A DNA stretch of 64,000 bases. Origin: Rhodococcus opacus B4. GTDB taxonomy: Bacteria > Actinomycetota > Actinomycetes > Mycobacteriales > Mycobacteriaceae. The position numbers were made by a program, and so were the translations under genes. Shown one piece after another: positions 24,688 through 32,999 of the stretch (the stretch's first letter is position 1; every line of letters starts with the position of its first letter). The notes beneath the pieces were generated by a model. It did not search any database. It was not told where the DNA came from and saw only the letters and a program-made list of their open reading frames with translations. The stretch is from positions 7,068,001 to 7,132,000 of the forward strand of contig NC_012522.1 of NCBI RefSeq assembly GCF_000010805.1, in the 5' to 3' direction.

Positions 24688-25101
24688 TCACAGACCGACC
24701 CATTCCGACGCCCCGTCGGCGAACTTCTGCCGCTTCCAGATGGGCACCTCGTGCTTGATGCGCTCCACCAGTTCGGCGCACGCGGCGAATGCCTCGGCAC
24801 GGTGGGGGGCGGCGACCGCGGCGACCACCGCGAGGTCGCCGACGGTGAGGGAACCGACCCGGTGGACGGCCGCCACGGGGAGTCCGGTGGAGGCCGCGAC
24901 CTCCTCGCAGACGGTGCGGAGGAAGCGCTCGGCGTCCGGGTGCGACTGGTACTCCAGGGCCGAAACCGATTGTCCGTCATCGTGATTGCGGACGACTCCG
25001 GTGAACACGACGACTGCGCCGTGTTCGGGCCCGGCGACGGCGGCGTCGACGACGGCGGGATCGAGTGGCTGATCCGAGATCTGGGCGAGAATGTCAGGCA
25101 T
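24688..25101 (-). CDS. moaE: molybdopterin synthase catalytic subunit MoaE
   Basis: A 137-residue protein. With MoaD it converts cyclic pyranopterin monophosphate to molybdopterin. Family marks: VVVFTGVVRNHDDGQSV, ALEYQSHPDAERF, VAAVHRVGSLTVGDLAVV and the active-site lysines in RIKHEVPIWKRQ. ATG 25101 has GGAGGT upstream. Its start overlaps the end of the moaC-mog fusion gene by 8 nt. The sulfur-carrier partner MoaD is encoded about 3.3 kb away at 28420, in the divergent moaA unit. Confidence 0.93.
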   Translation of the reverse strand: MPDILAQISDQPLDPAVVDAAVAGPEHGAVVVFTGVVRNHDDGQSVSALEYQSHPDAERFLRTVCEEVAASTGLPVAAVHRVGSLTVGDLAVVAAVAAPHRAEAFAACAELVERIKHEVPIWKRQKFADGASEWVGL

Positions 25102-26068
25102 CGTGCGCACCTCCACCGGCGACTTGAGCGAGAAGATGATCGACGATCGGGTCGAGGACGGACAATCCGTCCTTGACCCCGCCCGGCGAGCCGGGGAGAT
25201 TCACCACGACTGTGCCGTTCGCCACACCGGCGAGCCCGCGGCTCAGCGACGCGTGCGGGGTCACCTCCGTGCCGCGGTTCCGGATGGCGTCGGCCACGCC
25301 GGGCAGTTCACGGTCGAGCACCGCGCGGGTGGCCTCCGGGGTCGCGTCCGTGGGGGAGACGCCGGTGCCGCCGGTGCTGATGATCAGTGCCGGGTTCCCG
25401 GACAGGGCGTCGGCGAGTCCGGCCGCGATGTCCGCGTCCGCGTAGACGAGCGGACCCCGGGTGGTGAAGCCCCGTTCCTCGAGCCACGCGGCGATCACAG
25501 GTCCGGTCGTATCTTCGCGCGTGCCCCTCGCCCCGCCGGTCGAGGCGACCAGGACGGCCGCGGATCGCGCTGTCACCGTGGGAGTTCCGGTGCTCTGCTG
25601 ACCCCGCGTCCAGTGCCCGCGTTTGCCGCCGTCCTTGGTGAGCAGCCGGACCCCGTCCAGGGTCGCGGCGGGGTCGACGGCTTTCACCATGTCGTGCAAC
25701 GTCAGTCCGGCGACCGCGACGGCGGTGAGGGCCTCCATCTCGACGCCGGTCGGCCCCTTCGTCTTCGCGGTGGCCTCGATCGTGATGGCGGTGTCGGTGA
25801 ACCCGAATTCCAGCTTCACCGACGACAGCGCAAGTTGATGGCAGAGCGGTATCAGCTCGGACGTCTTCTTCGCACCCGAGATCCCGGCGATCCGGGCCGT
25901 CGCGAGAACGTCGGCCTTGGGGAGGTCGTCGGCGCGGACCAATTCGATCACCGCAGGTGTGGTGACCAATTGCCCGGCGGCCACCGCGGTACGGGTCGTG
26001 TCCGCTTTCGCGCTCACGTCGACCATGCGGGCGCGGCCCTCGCTGTCGAGGTGCGTCAGGTCGCTCAT
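25094..26068 (-). CDS. bifunctional MoaC - MogA/MoaB fusion (Moco synthesis)
   Basis: A 324-residue two-domain protein. Residues ~1-155 are MoaC, cyclic pyranopterin monophosphate synthase: HLDSEGRARMVDVSAK, KKTSELIPLCHQL and VEMEALTAVAVAGLTLHDMVK. After a short linker (GHWTRGQQSTGTPTVT) residues ~165-320 are a MogA/MoaB domain: ISTGGTGVSPTDATPEAT and NLPGSPGGVKDGL, which adenylylates molybdopterin. The fusion therefore joins an early and a late step of the pathway. ATG 26068 overlaps the moeA stop (ATGA), so its product is co-translated with MoeA, the Mo-inserting enzyme that acts directly after the Mog domain. Confidence 0.92.
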   Translation of the reverse strand: MSDLTHLDSEGRARMVDVSAKADTTRTAVAAGQLVTTPAVIELVRADDLPKADVLATARIAGISGAKKTSELIPLCHQLALSSVKLEFGFTDTAITIEATAKTKGPTGVEMEALTAVAVAGLTLHDMVKAVDPAATLDGVRLLTKDGGKRGHWTRGQQSTGTPTVTARSAAVLVASTGGARGTREDTTGPVIAAWLEERGFTTRGPLVYADADIAAGLADALSGNPALIISTGGTGVSPTDATPEATRAVLDRELPGVADAIRNRGTEVTPHASLSRGLAGVANGTVVVNLPGSPGGVKDGLSVLDPIVDHLLAQVAGGGAHDA

Positions 26069-27249
26069 AGGGGAATCACCTTCACGAGTTGGCCGGCGTC
26101 GAGCGCGGTGACGTCGGCGGGAACGTCGAGGAGGACGTCCGCCCACGCCATCGCGGCGACGAGATGGGAGCCGGGGCCGGAGACGAGTTCGACCCCGGCA
26201 TCGGTACGGCGTGCGCGGAGGAACTGCCGCTTGCCGGGAATGGAGGTGACGGCCGCGGCAAGCGGCAGTTCCTCGGGTTCGGTCGGGTCCAGCCCTGCTG
26301 CGCGCCGGATCTCGGGGCGCGCGAACACCTCGAACGAAACGAGGGTGCTCACCGGGTTCCCGGGAAAGTTGAGGACGGGCGTGCCGTCCACGACAGCGGT
26401 GCCCTGGGGGCCGCCCGGCTGCATCGCGACGTGGCCGAAGTGCGCGCCGAGCGGTGTGAGGGTTTCCTTCACCACTTCGAAGTCGCCCATCGACACCCCG
26501 CCGGACGTGAGGACGAGATCGGCGGCGGTGGTCGCCTCCGCCAGCAGGGTCCGGAACTCGGCGGGGTCGTCGCCGCTACGGGCGATCGACACGACCTCGG
26601 CGCCGTTGGCCCTGGCGCTCGACGCGAGGGCGATTCCGTTGGAGTCGTATATCTCTCCCGGATGCAGCGTGCTGCCTGCGTCCACGAGTTCGGCGCCCGT
26701 GGTGATGACGGCGACGCGCGGGCGTGGGCGCACCGGGACGTGCTGCAGGCCGACGGCGGCGAGGACGGCGATGTGCCGGGCGGCGAGAATGCTGCCTGCA
26801 GGCAGCAGGAGGGTGCCCTCCCGGACATCGCTGCCGCGTTCGCGCACGAACTCGCCGGCGGTGCGAGAGCGTTCGATGCGAACCTGTCCGTCGGTGGCCT
26901 CGGTGTCCTCGACCGGGACGATCGCGTCGGCGCCCTCGGGGATCGGCGCCCCGGTCATGATCCGGTACGCGGTCCCGGGAGTGTGGGTGGTGGCGCCTGC
27001 CGGGCCCGCGGCGATCACGCCCCGCACCGGGAGCACCGCCGGGACCGACACCACGGATGCGGCGTCGACCGCGTACCCGTCCATTTGCGAATTGCGGAAC
27101 AACGGCAGGTCGACGGGGGAGTGGACGTCGGCGGCGAGGACACGCCCGAGTGACTCGCCGAGCGGAACCTCCTGCGCCGGCCGCTCGTGGAGCGGCGCGA
27201 GGAGTTCCGCGACGTGCTGGGCGTGCTGCTCCACGGAGCGTGCGGTCAC
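26065..27249 (-). CDS. moeA: molybdopterin molybdenumtransferase MoeA
   Basis: A 394-residue enzyme inserting molybdate into adenylylated molybdopterin. MoeA marks: SPVDLPLFRNSQMDGYAVDA (substrate loop), RIMTGAPIPEGADAIVPVEDT, STGGVSMGD-like sequence (SGGVSMGDFEVVKE), and GTPVLNFPGNPVST. GTG 27249 with GGAGGA six bases upstream is preferred over a longer reading to 27303. It is first gene of the minus-strand unit moeA-moaC/mog-moaE and is divergent from moaA, with a 122-bp shared promoter region (27250-27371). Confidence 0.94.
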   Translation of the reverse strand: MTARSVEQHAQHVAELLAPLHERPAQEVPLGESLGRVLAADVHSPVDLPLFRNSQMDGYAVDAASVVSVPAVLPVRGVIAAGPAGATTHTPGTAYRIMTGAPIPEGADAIVPVEDTEATDGQVRIERSRTAGEFVRERGSDVREGTLLLPAGSILAARHIAVLAAVGLQHVPVRPRPRVAVITTGAELVDAGSTLHPGEIYDSNGIALASSARANGAEVVSIARSGDDPAEFRTLLAEATTAADLVLTSGGVSMGDFEVVKETLTPLGAHFGHVAMQPGGPQGTAVVDGTPVLNFPGNPVSTLVSFEVFARPEIRRAAGLDPTEPEELPLAAAVTSIPGKRQFLRARRTDAGVELVSGPGSHLVAAMAWADVLLDVPADVTALDAGQLVKVIPL

Positions 27250-27371
27250 GATATTCCTCCGGCCATGGTCACCAATCCTAGGCACGCCTCCAGAAGGCGC
27301 CACGAGTGCACCGCGTCACACAGCGATCACCCCTCGCGGCATACTGGACAGATGCAGGGAAAGGCAACTCG

Positions 27372-28427
27372 ATGACGACGGTGGAGATGGGTATCCCGAC
27401 CGTCCGGCGTTCGGTGTCGCTCGCGGGCAGGCCGGATGTCGACCACCTGGTCGACCGGTTCGGCCGGGTCGCGCGCGACCTGCGGGTCTCCATCACCGAG
27501 AAGTGCTCGCTGCGCTGCACGTACTGCATGCCCGAGGAAGGGCTGCCCGCCATCCCGGCGCAGAACCTCCTCACCGCGAGCGAGATCGTCCGGCTCGTCG
27601 ACATCGCCGTCCACCGCCTCGGCGTGCGCGAGGTCCGGTTCACCGGGGGCGAGCCACTGATGCGGGTGGATCTCGAGCAGATGATCGCCGGCTGCGCCGA
27701 GCGCGTGCCGGGAGTCCCGCTGGCGATGACCACCAACGCGGTCGGTCTCGAGCACCGCGCGGACGGGCTCGCCCGCGCCGGACTGACACGGGTCAACGTC
27801 TCCCTCGACTCGGTCGATCGCGAGCACTTCGCGAGACTGACGAGGCGTGATCGACTGCCTTCGGTGATGGCCGGTATCCGCGCCGCAGCCAGGGCGGGAC
27901 TGGCACCGATGAAGATCAATGCGGTGCTGATGCCCGAAACACTCAGCGGAGCGGCCGACCTGCTGGAGTGGTGCCTGCGCGAGGGTGTCACGCTGCGGTT
28001 CATCGAGGAGATGCCGCTCGACGCCGATCACGAGTGGGCCCGCGAGAACATGGTCACCGCCGACCGGTTACTGGCCGTCCTCGGCGAGCGGTTCACGCTC
28101 ACCGAACACGGGAGAGAAGATCCGTCGGCGCCTGCCGAGGAGTGGCTCGTCGACGGCGGACCGGCCACGGTCGGAATCATCGCGTCCGTCACCCGGTCGT
28201 TCTGCTCGGACTGCGACCGCACCCGCCTCACCGCCGAAGGAACGGTACGGTCGTGCCTGTTCAGTGACCAGGAGATCGACCTGCGGTCGGCGCTGCGGTC
28301 GGGTGCGGACGACGAGGAGTTGGCGCAGTTGTGGCGCGGCGCGATGTGGAACAAGTGGGCAGGCCACGGAATCAACGCGGACGGCTTCGCTCCGCCGCAA
28401 CGCAGTATGGGAGCAATCGGTGGTTGA
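27372..28427 (+). CDS. moaA: GTP 3',8-cyclase MoaA (radical SAM)
   Basis: A 351-residue radical-SAM enzyme that starts molybdenum-cofactor synthesis from GTP. The N-terminal 4Fe-4S cluster is bound by Cys45, Cys49 and Cys52 (CSLRCTYC); the C-terminal cluster by Cys278, Cys281 and Cys295 (FCSDCDRTR and VRSCLF). [13 protein letters not shown] is the GGEP motif. The protein ends with the two conserved glycines (MGAIGG) that are essential in MoaA. ATG 27372 is chosen (AAGG upstream); the ORF extends 66 bp further 5'. moaD follows with an 8-bp overlap. Confidence 0.96.
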   Translation: MTTVEMGIPTVRRSVSLAGRPDVDHLVDRFGRVARDLRVSITEKCSLRCTYCMPEEGLPAIPAQNLLTASEIVRLVDIAVHRLGVREVRFTGGEPLMRVDLEQMIAGCAERVPGVPLAMTTNAVGLEHRADGLARAGLTRVNVSLDSVDREHFARLTRRDRLPSVMAGIRAAARAGLAPMKINAVLMPETLSGAADLLEWCLREGVTLRFIEEMPLDADHEWARENMVTADRLLAVLGERFTLTEHGREDPSAPAEEWLVDGGPATVGIIASVTRSFCSDCDRTRLTAEGTVRSCLFSDQEIDLRSALRSGADDEELAQLWRGAMWNKWAGHGINADGFAPPQRSMGAIGG

Positions 28428-28677
28428 CGTGACAGGCATTTCGGTTCGGTACTTCGCCGCCGCCGCCGACGCGGCCGGCTGCACCAAGGAAACCCTCGAT
28501 CTCCCTGCCACCGCGGATCTCGGCCAGGTGAAGGACCTTCTCCTCGCCAAGTACGGTCCCGACATGCAGCAGGTGCTGTCGGTGTCCGCATTTCTCGTCG
28601 ACTCCGAGCTCACCCGCGACCTCACCCGTACGGCGGGTGCGCAGGTGGACGTGCTGCCGCCGTTCGCCGGCGGCTAG
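28420..28677 (+). CDS. moaD: molybdopterin synthase sulfur carrier subunit MoaD
   Basis: An 85-residue beta-grasp, ubiquitin-like protein ending in the obligatory Gly-Gly (LPPFAGG), whose C-terminus is thiocarboxylated to donate sulfur to molybdopterin. [20 protein letters not shown] is the typical N-terminal strand-helix. GTG 28420 lies inside the moaA stop region (GTGGTTGA), giving tight coupling; GTG 28429 is an alternative. Its catalytic partner MoaE is in the opposite unit. No dedicated MoaD-activating (MoeB-like) gene is in the window. Confidence 0.92.
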   Translation: MVDVTGISVRYFAAAADAAGCTKETLDLPATADLGQVKDLLLAKYGPDMQQVLSVSAFLVDSELTRDLTRTAGAQVDVLPPFAGG

Positions 28678-28685
28678 GCGCGCAA

Positions 28686-29459
28686 TCAGCGGGAGTCGGC
28701 CAGCCAGCGGTCGAAGGTGATCGTTCCGAACCGGTTGTCGGGCACCAGGTTCGATCCGTTCCGCAGGAACTGCCCCAGCGCGCCGGGGAGGGGAACGTTC
28801 ACGACGAAACCGTGCGTCCCGGTCGCCTTCTTCCACGCCGTCGTCAGATCGCGGGCGGTGCGCACCTCCGGGCCGCCGATGGTGATCGGCTCCTCCGGCG
28901 CGGGTTCGGCGGCCAGCGCGGCGTCGACCAGCGCGGTCGCCACATCCCGAACGTCGATGGTCTGGAAACTCGTCTTCGAGAAGGCCGGGATCAGCCCCAC
29001 CCGGCTCGCCGGCTTCGCGATCATGGGAATGAAGTCGTGGAACTGGGTCGCCCGCACGATCGCCGTCTCCATCGCCGCGCTCTCGTAGACCCGCTCCTGC
29101 GTCCGCTTCGCCTGGTAGTAGGCGAATTCGGCCTGGTCGACGTTGACGATGGAGAGGAGGACGGCACGTCCGACGCCCGCGCCGTCCGCGGTGGAGAGCA
29201 GGTTCTCGGCGCCCTTCTCCAGCACCGCCCGGGTGCCCTTGGTCTTTCCGTCGGTGGTGTCGACCACCACGTCGACACCGTCGAGTGCCTCGGCGAGACC
29301 GTCGCCGGTGACGAGATCGCCGTGGAAATGGGCGATCTCGCTACCCGGCGCGCCGCCGTGCCGGGTCAGGACCCGGACGGAGTGGCCGCGGGCGAGGAAC
29401 TCCTTGACCACCTGCCGGCCTGCAGTGCCGGTACCACCCGCGACCAGCGCCTGGACCAC
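28686..29459 (-). CDS. NAD(P)-binding NmrA-like / atypical SDR protein
   Basis: A 257-residue Rossmann-fold protein. The dinucleotide loop AGGTGTAGRQVVKEFLARGH at residues ~8-27 (GGxGxxG), RVLTRH with basic residues after strand 2 suggesting NADP(H), and SIVNVDQAEFAYYQAK with the YxxxK of atypical SDRs. The C-terminal half has PITIGGPEVRTARDLTTAW, as in NmrA/HSCARG-like sugar-epimerase relatives. The reaction is unknown; these proteins include redox sensors and quinone reductases. It starts 4 bp after the nadE stop, so it is in operon with NAD synthetase. Confidence 0.82.
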   Translation of the reverse strand: MVQALVAGGTGTAGRQVVKEFLARGHSVRVLTRHGGAPGSEIAHFHGDLVTGDGLAEALDGVDVVVDTTDGKTKGTRAVLEKGAENLLSTADGAGVGRAVLLSIVNVDQAEFAYYQAKRTQERVYESAAMETAIVRATQFHDFIPMIAKPASRVGLIPAFSKTSFQTIDVRDVATALVDAALAAEPAPEEPITIGGPEVRTARDLTTAWKKATGTHGFVVNVPLPGALGQFLRNGSNLVPDNRFGTITFDRWLADSR

Positions 29460-29463
29460 CGGG

Positions 29464-30303
29464 TCACCGCCACCACGTGTCGAGGGGGGTCACGGGAACC
29501 GTCCGCTTGTGCCGGGTATTCAGGAACATCGTCTCGAGCTTCCGGGCGATGTCCTCGGGCACATCCTTGCCCTCGAGGTAGTCGTCGATCTGCGCGTACG
29601 TCACGCCCAGCGCCTCCTCGTCGGGAAGGGCGGGACGGTCGTCCTCCAGATCCGCAGTGGGAACCTTCTTCCACGTGCTCTCGGGTGCGCCCAGTTCACG
29701 CAGGAGCGCGGCGCCCTGACGCTTGGACAACCCGGTCAGGGGAGTGACATCCACGCCGCCGTCGCCGAACTTGGTGAAGAATCCGGTGATCGCCTCGGCG
29801 GCATGGTCGGTGCCGACGACGAGATATCCCAGCTGGCCGGCGATCGAGTACTGGATCACCATCCGTTCACGGGCCTTGATGTTTCCGCGGACGAAGTCGC
29901 GCAGTTCGCCGCCGTCGCCGATGATGTCGCGCAGTGCCTCGGACGACTCCTTCGCGGTGGCGTCCGCGCCGGGCTTGACGTTCACGACCACCGACCGGTC
30001 CGGCTTGATGAAGTCGAGGGAGATCTGCGCGTCGGACTCGTCGGCCTGGGTGCCGTACGGCAGCCGGACGGCGACGAACTCGGCGTCGTGGCCCTCCTCG
30101 CGCAACTCGCTTGCCGCGAGCTGGGCGAGGCGCCCGGTGAGGGTGCTGTCCTGACCGCCGCTGATGCCCAGGACGAATCCCTTGGCCGGGGTCGACAACA
30201 GGTAGTCCTTCAGGAACTGAACACGTGTGCGGATCTCGCCGGCCGCATCGATGGTGGGCTGGGCACCGAGTTCCTCGAGGATCTGCGCACGTAGATTCGC
30301 CAT
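29464..30303 (-). CDS. nadE: NH3-dependent NAD+ synthetase
   Basis: A 279-residue N-type ATP pyrophosphatase that amidates nicotinic acid adenine dinucleotide to NAD+. The P-loop is [20 protein letters not shown] (SGGxDS), followed by [37 protein letters not shown] and [19 protein letters not shown] are characteristic. It lacks the N-terminal glutaminase domain found in the ~680-residue mycobacterial enzyme, so it should use ammonia. TAGAGT ends 6 nt before the ATG on the minus strand, consistent with a leaderless mRNA. The NmrA-like gene follows 4 bp downstream. Confidence 0.95.
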   Translation of the reverse strand: MANLRAQILEELGAQPTIDAAGEIRTRVQFLKDYLLSTPAKGFVLGISGGQDSTLTGRLAQLAASELREEGHDAEFVAVRLPYGTQADESDAQISLDFIKPDRSVVVNVKPGADATAKESSEALRDIIGDGGELRDFVRGNIKARERMVIQYSIAGQLGYLVVGTDHAAEAITGFFTKFGDGGVDVTPLTGLSKRQGAALLRELGAPESTWKKVPTADLEDDRPALPDEEALGVTYAQIDDYLEGKDVPEDIARKLETMFLNTRHKRTVPVTPLDTWWR

Positions 30304-30353
30304 GACAGAACTCTAGCGAGTGCCCCTGACGAGTGCAGGGTACGGTTCGGCGC

Positions 30354-30905
30354 ATGAGTAGATCGGACGTTCTGGTGGTCAGCGCGACCAAGGCGGAGGC
30401 GGTGCACGTCCCGTCGGAGTTCGAGGTCCTGATCACGGGGATCGGCAAGGTGAGCGCTGCCGTTGCCGTGGCGTCCGCACTCGCCGACTACCCGCGAACG
30501 GACAAGCCGCTCGTCGTCAACATCGGCACCGCCGGCGCGTTGCACGAGCGTCACAGCGGCCTGTTCACGCCGTCGACCGTCCTCAACCACGACATCAGCG
30601 GCGACGCCATCCGGGCGCTCGGGCACGAGGTGGCCGATCTCCTCGCCCTGCCCGACGGCGATGGGTCCGTGCTCGCCACGGGGGATCTGTTCGTGTCCGA
30701 CGTCGGCGTGCGAGACGAACTCGCCCGCAGGGCCGACCTCGTCGACATGGAGGGTTTCGCCGTCGCCTATGCCAGCGCCCGCGGCGGCGCCCGGTGCCGG
30801 CTCGTCAAGCACGTCAGTGACACCGCCGACGACTCGGCGCTGGACTGGCCCGCCAGGATCGACGCGAGCGCCCGCGAACTCGGACGCTGGCTGGCCGCGC
30901 TCTAG
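30354..30905 (+). CDS. nucleoside phosphorylase / MTA-SAH-nucleosidase-like protein
   Basis: A 183-residue PNP/UDP-family protein, shorter than the usual ~230. ITGIGKVSAAVAVASAL and LVVNIGTAGAL form the phosphate/ribose site. VDMEGFAVAYA carries the Met-Glu pair that binds the ribose, and KHVSDTADD carries the catalytic-type Asp after Ser. It probably cleaves N-glycosidic bonds of adenosine-type nucleosides such as methylthioadenosine. ATG 30354; TACGGT ends 7 nt upstream (leaderless pattern). Its stop overlaps that of the convergent META-domain gene as CTAG. Confidence 0.82.
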   Translation: MSRSDVLVVSATKAEAVHVPSEFEVLITGIGKVSAAVAVASALADYPRTDKPLVVNIGTAGALHERHSGLFTPSTVLNHDISGDAIRALGHEVADLLALPDGDGSVLATGDLFVSDVGVRDELARRADLVDMEGFAVAYASARGGARCRLVKHVSDTADDSALDWPARIDASARELGRWLAAL

Positions 30906-31672
30906 CCCGCCCGCAGTTCCAGTCCGGCCCCGGCGCCGTTGACCAGGAGCAGCGAGTCCGAACGGACGCTGTAGCCCGTCTCCCCGGTCAATGCCGCGAG
31001 AACCGCGCGCTCCACCTCGGACTCGTCCGGCGGACACGCCATCCGGGTGGTGGCCCACGATCCGAACGTGATCGAACTCTGCTGCACGTCCGCTGTGCCG
31101 GTCATGCGGTTGCAGCCGGTGAAACCGGACGCCGAACCGTCGCCCGCGATCAGCAACTGCGGTGCCGTCCGCTCCAGCGCCGCTGTCGTGGTGACCGCGT
31201 CCGGACTGATCAGCGCGGTCACTGTCCACGTGGTCCCGACGACGGGCCGGTCCGGCCGGACGACCTTCTCGTCCGTCAGCGTCACCGAACCGGTGGGCGT
31301 GGTGAGGGTGAGTGTGTCGCCGCCGAGGGTCCAGTTCGGTTGCGCGTCCAGCAGGGCCGCAACCCAGGCGTCGGCGCCTGCCGCCTCACCGGGGCATGCC
31401 ATCAGCGTCATGGCGAGCGGTCCCGTCACGAGCTTCCCACCGGCCAGGTCGACGTCGGCGCTGCCCTGATTGCACCCGGCGTCGACGGACAGTCGCCCGG
31501 GGTCGGTGAACCCGAGTACGAGCGGCCCACCGCCGGGAATGGGATCGCCCTCGACGGACGTGGAGACGAAGGTGCGGCCCGCCGGGTCCGGGGACTCCGT
31601 CTGCGCATCCCCGCCGCAGGCGGTGAGCACGGCGGACGTCAGGAGGCCGAGAACGGCGGCGGTGGTGCGCAT
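30902..31672 (-). CDS. META-domain lipoprotein
   Basis: A 256-residue exported lipoprotein. The signal peptide MRTTAAVLGLLTSAVLTACGG ends with the lipobox LTAC, placing the mature N-terminal Cys at residue 19. Two META (HslJ-like) repeats follow: the first around LVLGFTDPGRLSVDAGCNQG and MTLMACPGE, the second around VGTTWTVTALI, GFTGCNRMTG and ATTRMACPPDE. Each repeat keeps the CN and MACP cysteines. HslJ-type proteins are linked to heat or antibiotic resistance in other bacteria, but the mechanism is unclear. On the minus strand TAACCT ends 6 nt before the ATG. Confidence 0.88.
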   Translation of the reverse strand: MRTTAAVLGLLTSAVLTACGGDAQTESPDPAGRTFVSTSVEGDPIPGGGPLVLGFTDPGRLSVDAGCNQGSADVDLAGGKLVTGPLAMTLMACPGEAAGADAWVAALLDAQPNWTLGGDTLTLTTPTGSVTLTDEKVVRPDRPVVGTTWTVTALISPDAVTTTAALERTAPQLLIAGDGSASGFTGCNRMTGTADVQQSSITFGSWATTRMACPPDESEVERAVLAALTGETGYSVRSDSLLLVNGAGAGLELRAG

Positions 31673-31706
31673 TCCTCGAGGTTAGACAAAATGTCCGGAT
31701 CCGGGA

Positions 31707-32315
31707 TCAACATCGGGTGACGCGCCGGATCAGGTCCTCCCAGGCGTCCCCGAGCCGTTCGACGGACATCCCGAGGTCGCGCAGTTCGTGCAGGACGAGT
31801 GTGGCTTCCAGGGGTGCGAGCAGCGAACAGGCGAGCAGTTCGTGATCGCCCTGCACACCGGCCGCGCGGAGCAGGGACACGACGTGGCGCACGGACACTG
31901 CCCGCGCCGGAGCGGCGAACCGGAACTCGAGAGAGTTCTCGGCCGCGCGCTGGACCTCGCCCTGTACTTCGACGATTGCGATACGGGCGTGTCCGAAGGC
32001 GATCAGGCGGTCGATCGGGTCGGCCCCCGGCCCGAGGGGCGGCGGACCGAACATGAAGGACTGCTGGAGTTCTCGTTCGGTGTGGTCGAGGAGTGCGTGC
32101 ATGAGACCCGACCGGCTGCCGAACCGGCGGAACACTGTGCCCTTGCCCACACCCGCCCTGCAGGCGACCGCGTCCATCGTGACGGCGTCGACGCCGCGTT
32201 CGGCGACCAGCAACGCGGCCGCGTCGAGCAGAAGGCGCCGGTTACGTGCGGCGTCGCCGCGTTCGGGGGGATCGACCCCGATCTGGGGCAGCAGGGGGCT
32301 GGTCACGTCTCGCAT
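31707..32315 (-). CDS. TetR-family transcriptional regulator
   Basis: A 202-residue repressor-type protein. The N-terminal HTH (about 20-65) reads RRLLLDAAALLVAERGVDAVTMDAVACRAGVGKGTVFRRFGSR in overlapping elements, the standard TetR pattern; the C-terminal ligand domain is unclassified. It is divergent from an FMN reductase gene 93 bp away. The perfect palindrome GGACCGCGGTCC at 32339-32350 lies between them and is the likely operator, so it probably represses itself and the reductase. The arrangement parallels Rv3055/Rv3054c. Confidence 0.9.
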   Translation of the reverse strand: MRDVTSPLLPQIGVDPPERGDAARNRRLLLDAAALLVAERGVDAVTMDAVACRAGVGKGTVFRRFGSRSGLMHALLDHTERELQQSFMFGPPPLGPGADPIDRLIAFGHARIAIVEVQGEVQRAAENSLEFRFAAPARAVSVRHVVSLLRAAGVQGDHELLACSLLAPLEATLVLHELRDLGMSVERLGDAWEDLIRRVTRC

Positions 32316-32338
32316 CCTACCGTGACGGGAACATAAGT

Positions 32339-32350
32339 GGACCGCGGTCC
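32339..32350. promoter_or_regulatory. probable TetR operator (12-bp perfect palindrome)
   Basis: GGACCGCGGTCC, with flanking GT/GT, lies in the 92-bp divergent region between the TetR gene (start 32315) and the FMN reductase gene (start 32408). TATACA at 32361-32366 could be the reductase -10 box, which would put the operator next to the -35 region. Confidence 0.65.
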
Positions 32351-32407
32351 GTTTAGTTGCTATACATGTTCGCGAGTCGCCCTACGCACCATCGAAGGAT
32401 TATTGAC

Positions 32408-32971
32408 ATGTCACAGACCAACGTTCTCGTTCTCGTCGGCAGCCTGCGCGCCGCCTCGGTCAACCGTCAGCTCGCCGAGACCGCGGTCGCCGTGGCACCC
32501 GAGGGTGCCGAAGTGACCGTGTTCGACGGACTCGGAGAGGTCCCCTTCTACAACGAGGACATCGACGTCGCCGGTTCCATCCCCGCCGTCGAGGCCCTGC
32601 GTGACGCCGCAGGCCGCGCCGACGCGCTGCTGCTGCTCACCCCCGAATACAACGGCACCATCCCGGCCGTCCTCAAGAACGCCATCGACTGGATCTCCCG
32701 GCCGTACGGCACCGGCGCGGTCAAGGACAAGCCCGTCGCCGTCATCAGCGCCTCGCCCAGCGGCAACGGCGCGCAGTGGGCGCACGAGGACACCCGCAAG
32801 GCCGTCCGCATCGCAGGCGGCAAGGTCCTCGAGGACGTCACCCTCACCATCGGCGGCACCATCGACAAGTTCGGTGACCGGCACCCGCGCGAGAACGCCG
32901 AGGTCGCGCAGCAGGTCGCCGGCGTCGTCGCCAGCCTCGTCGACGCCACGAAGGAACTCGTCGACGCCTGA
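32408..32971 (+). CDS. NAD(P)H-dependent FMN reductase family protein
   Basis: A 187-residue flavodoxin-fold oxidoreductase. GSLRAASVNRQLAETA is the FMN phosphate loop and LLLTPEYNGTIPAVLKNAID contains the family PEYN motif; ISASPSGNGAQWAHED follows. Members reduce FMN, quinones, azo dyes or chromate with NAD(P)H in the cytosol. The ATG gives the expected N-terminus; the longer reading from 32357 does not. Divergent from and probably repressed by the TetR protein, which suggests induction by an electrophile or quinone (inference). Confidence 0.9.
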   Translation: MSQTNVLVLVGSLRAASVNRQLAETAVAVAPEGAEVTVFDGLGEVPFYNEDIDVAGSIPAVEALRDAAGRADALLLLTPEYNGTIPAVLKNAIDWISRPYGTGAVKDKPVAVISASPSGNGAQWAHEDTRKAVRIAGGKVLEDVTLTIGGTIDKFGDRHPRENAEVAQQVAGVVASLVDATKELVDA

Positions 32972-32999
32972 CGAATCCACGCGCGGAACGCCGTCGCCG

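Noticed and set aside
25091-27850. 919-codon open frame on the plus strand opposite moaE, moaC/mog and moeA
   Set aside because: It is the high-GC antisense shadow of three clearly recognisable minus-strand genes; its translation is Arg/Gly/Ala-rich without any family motif.
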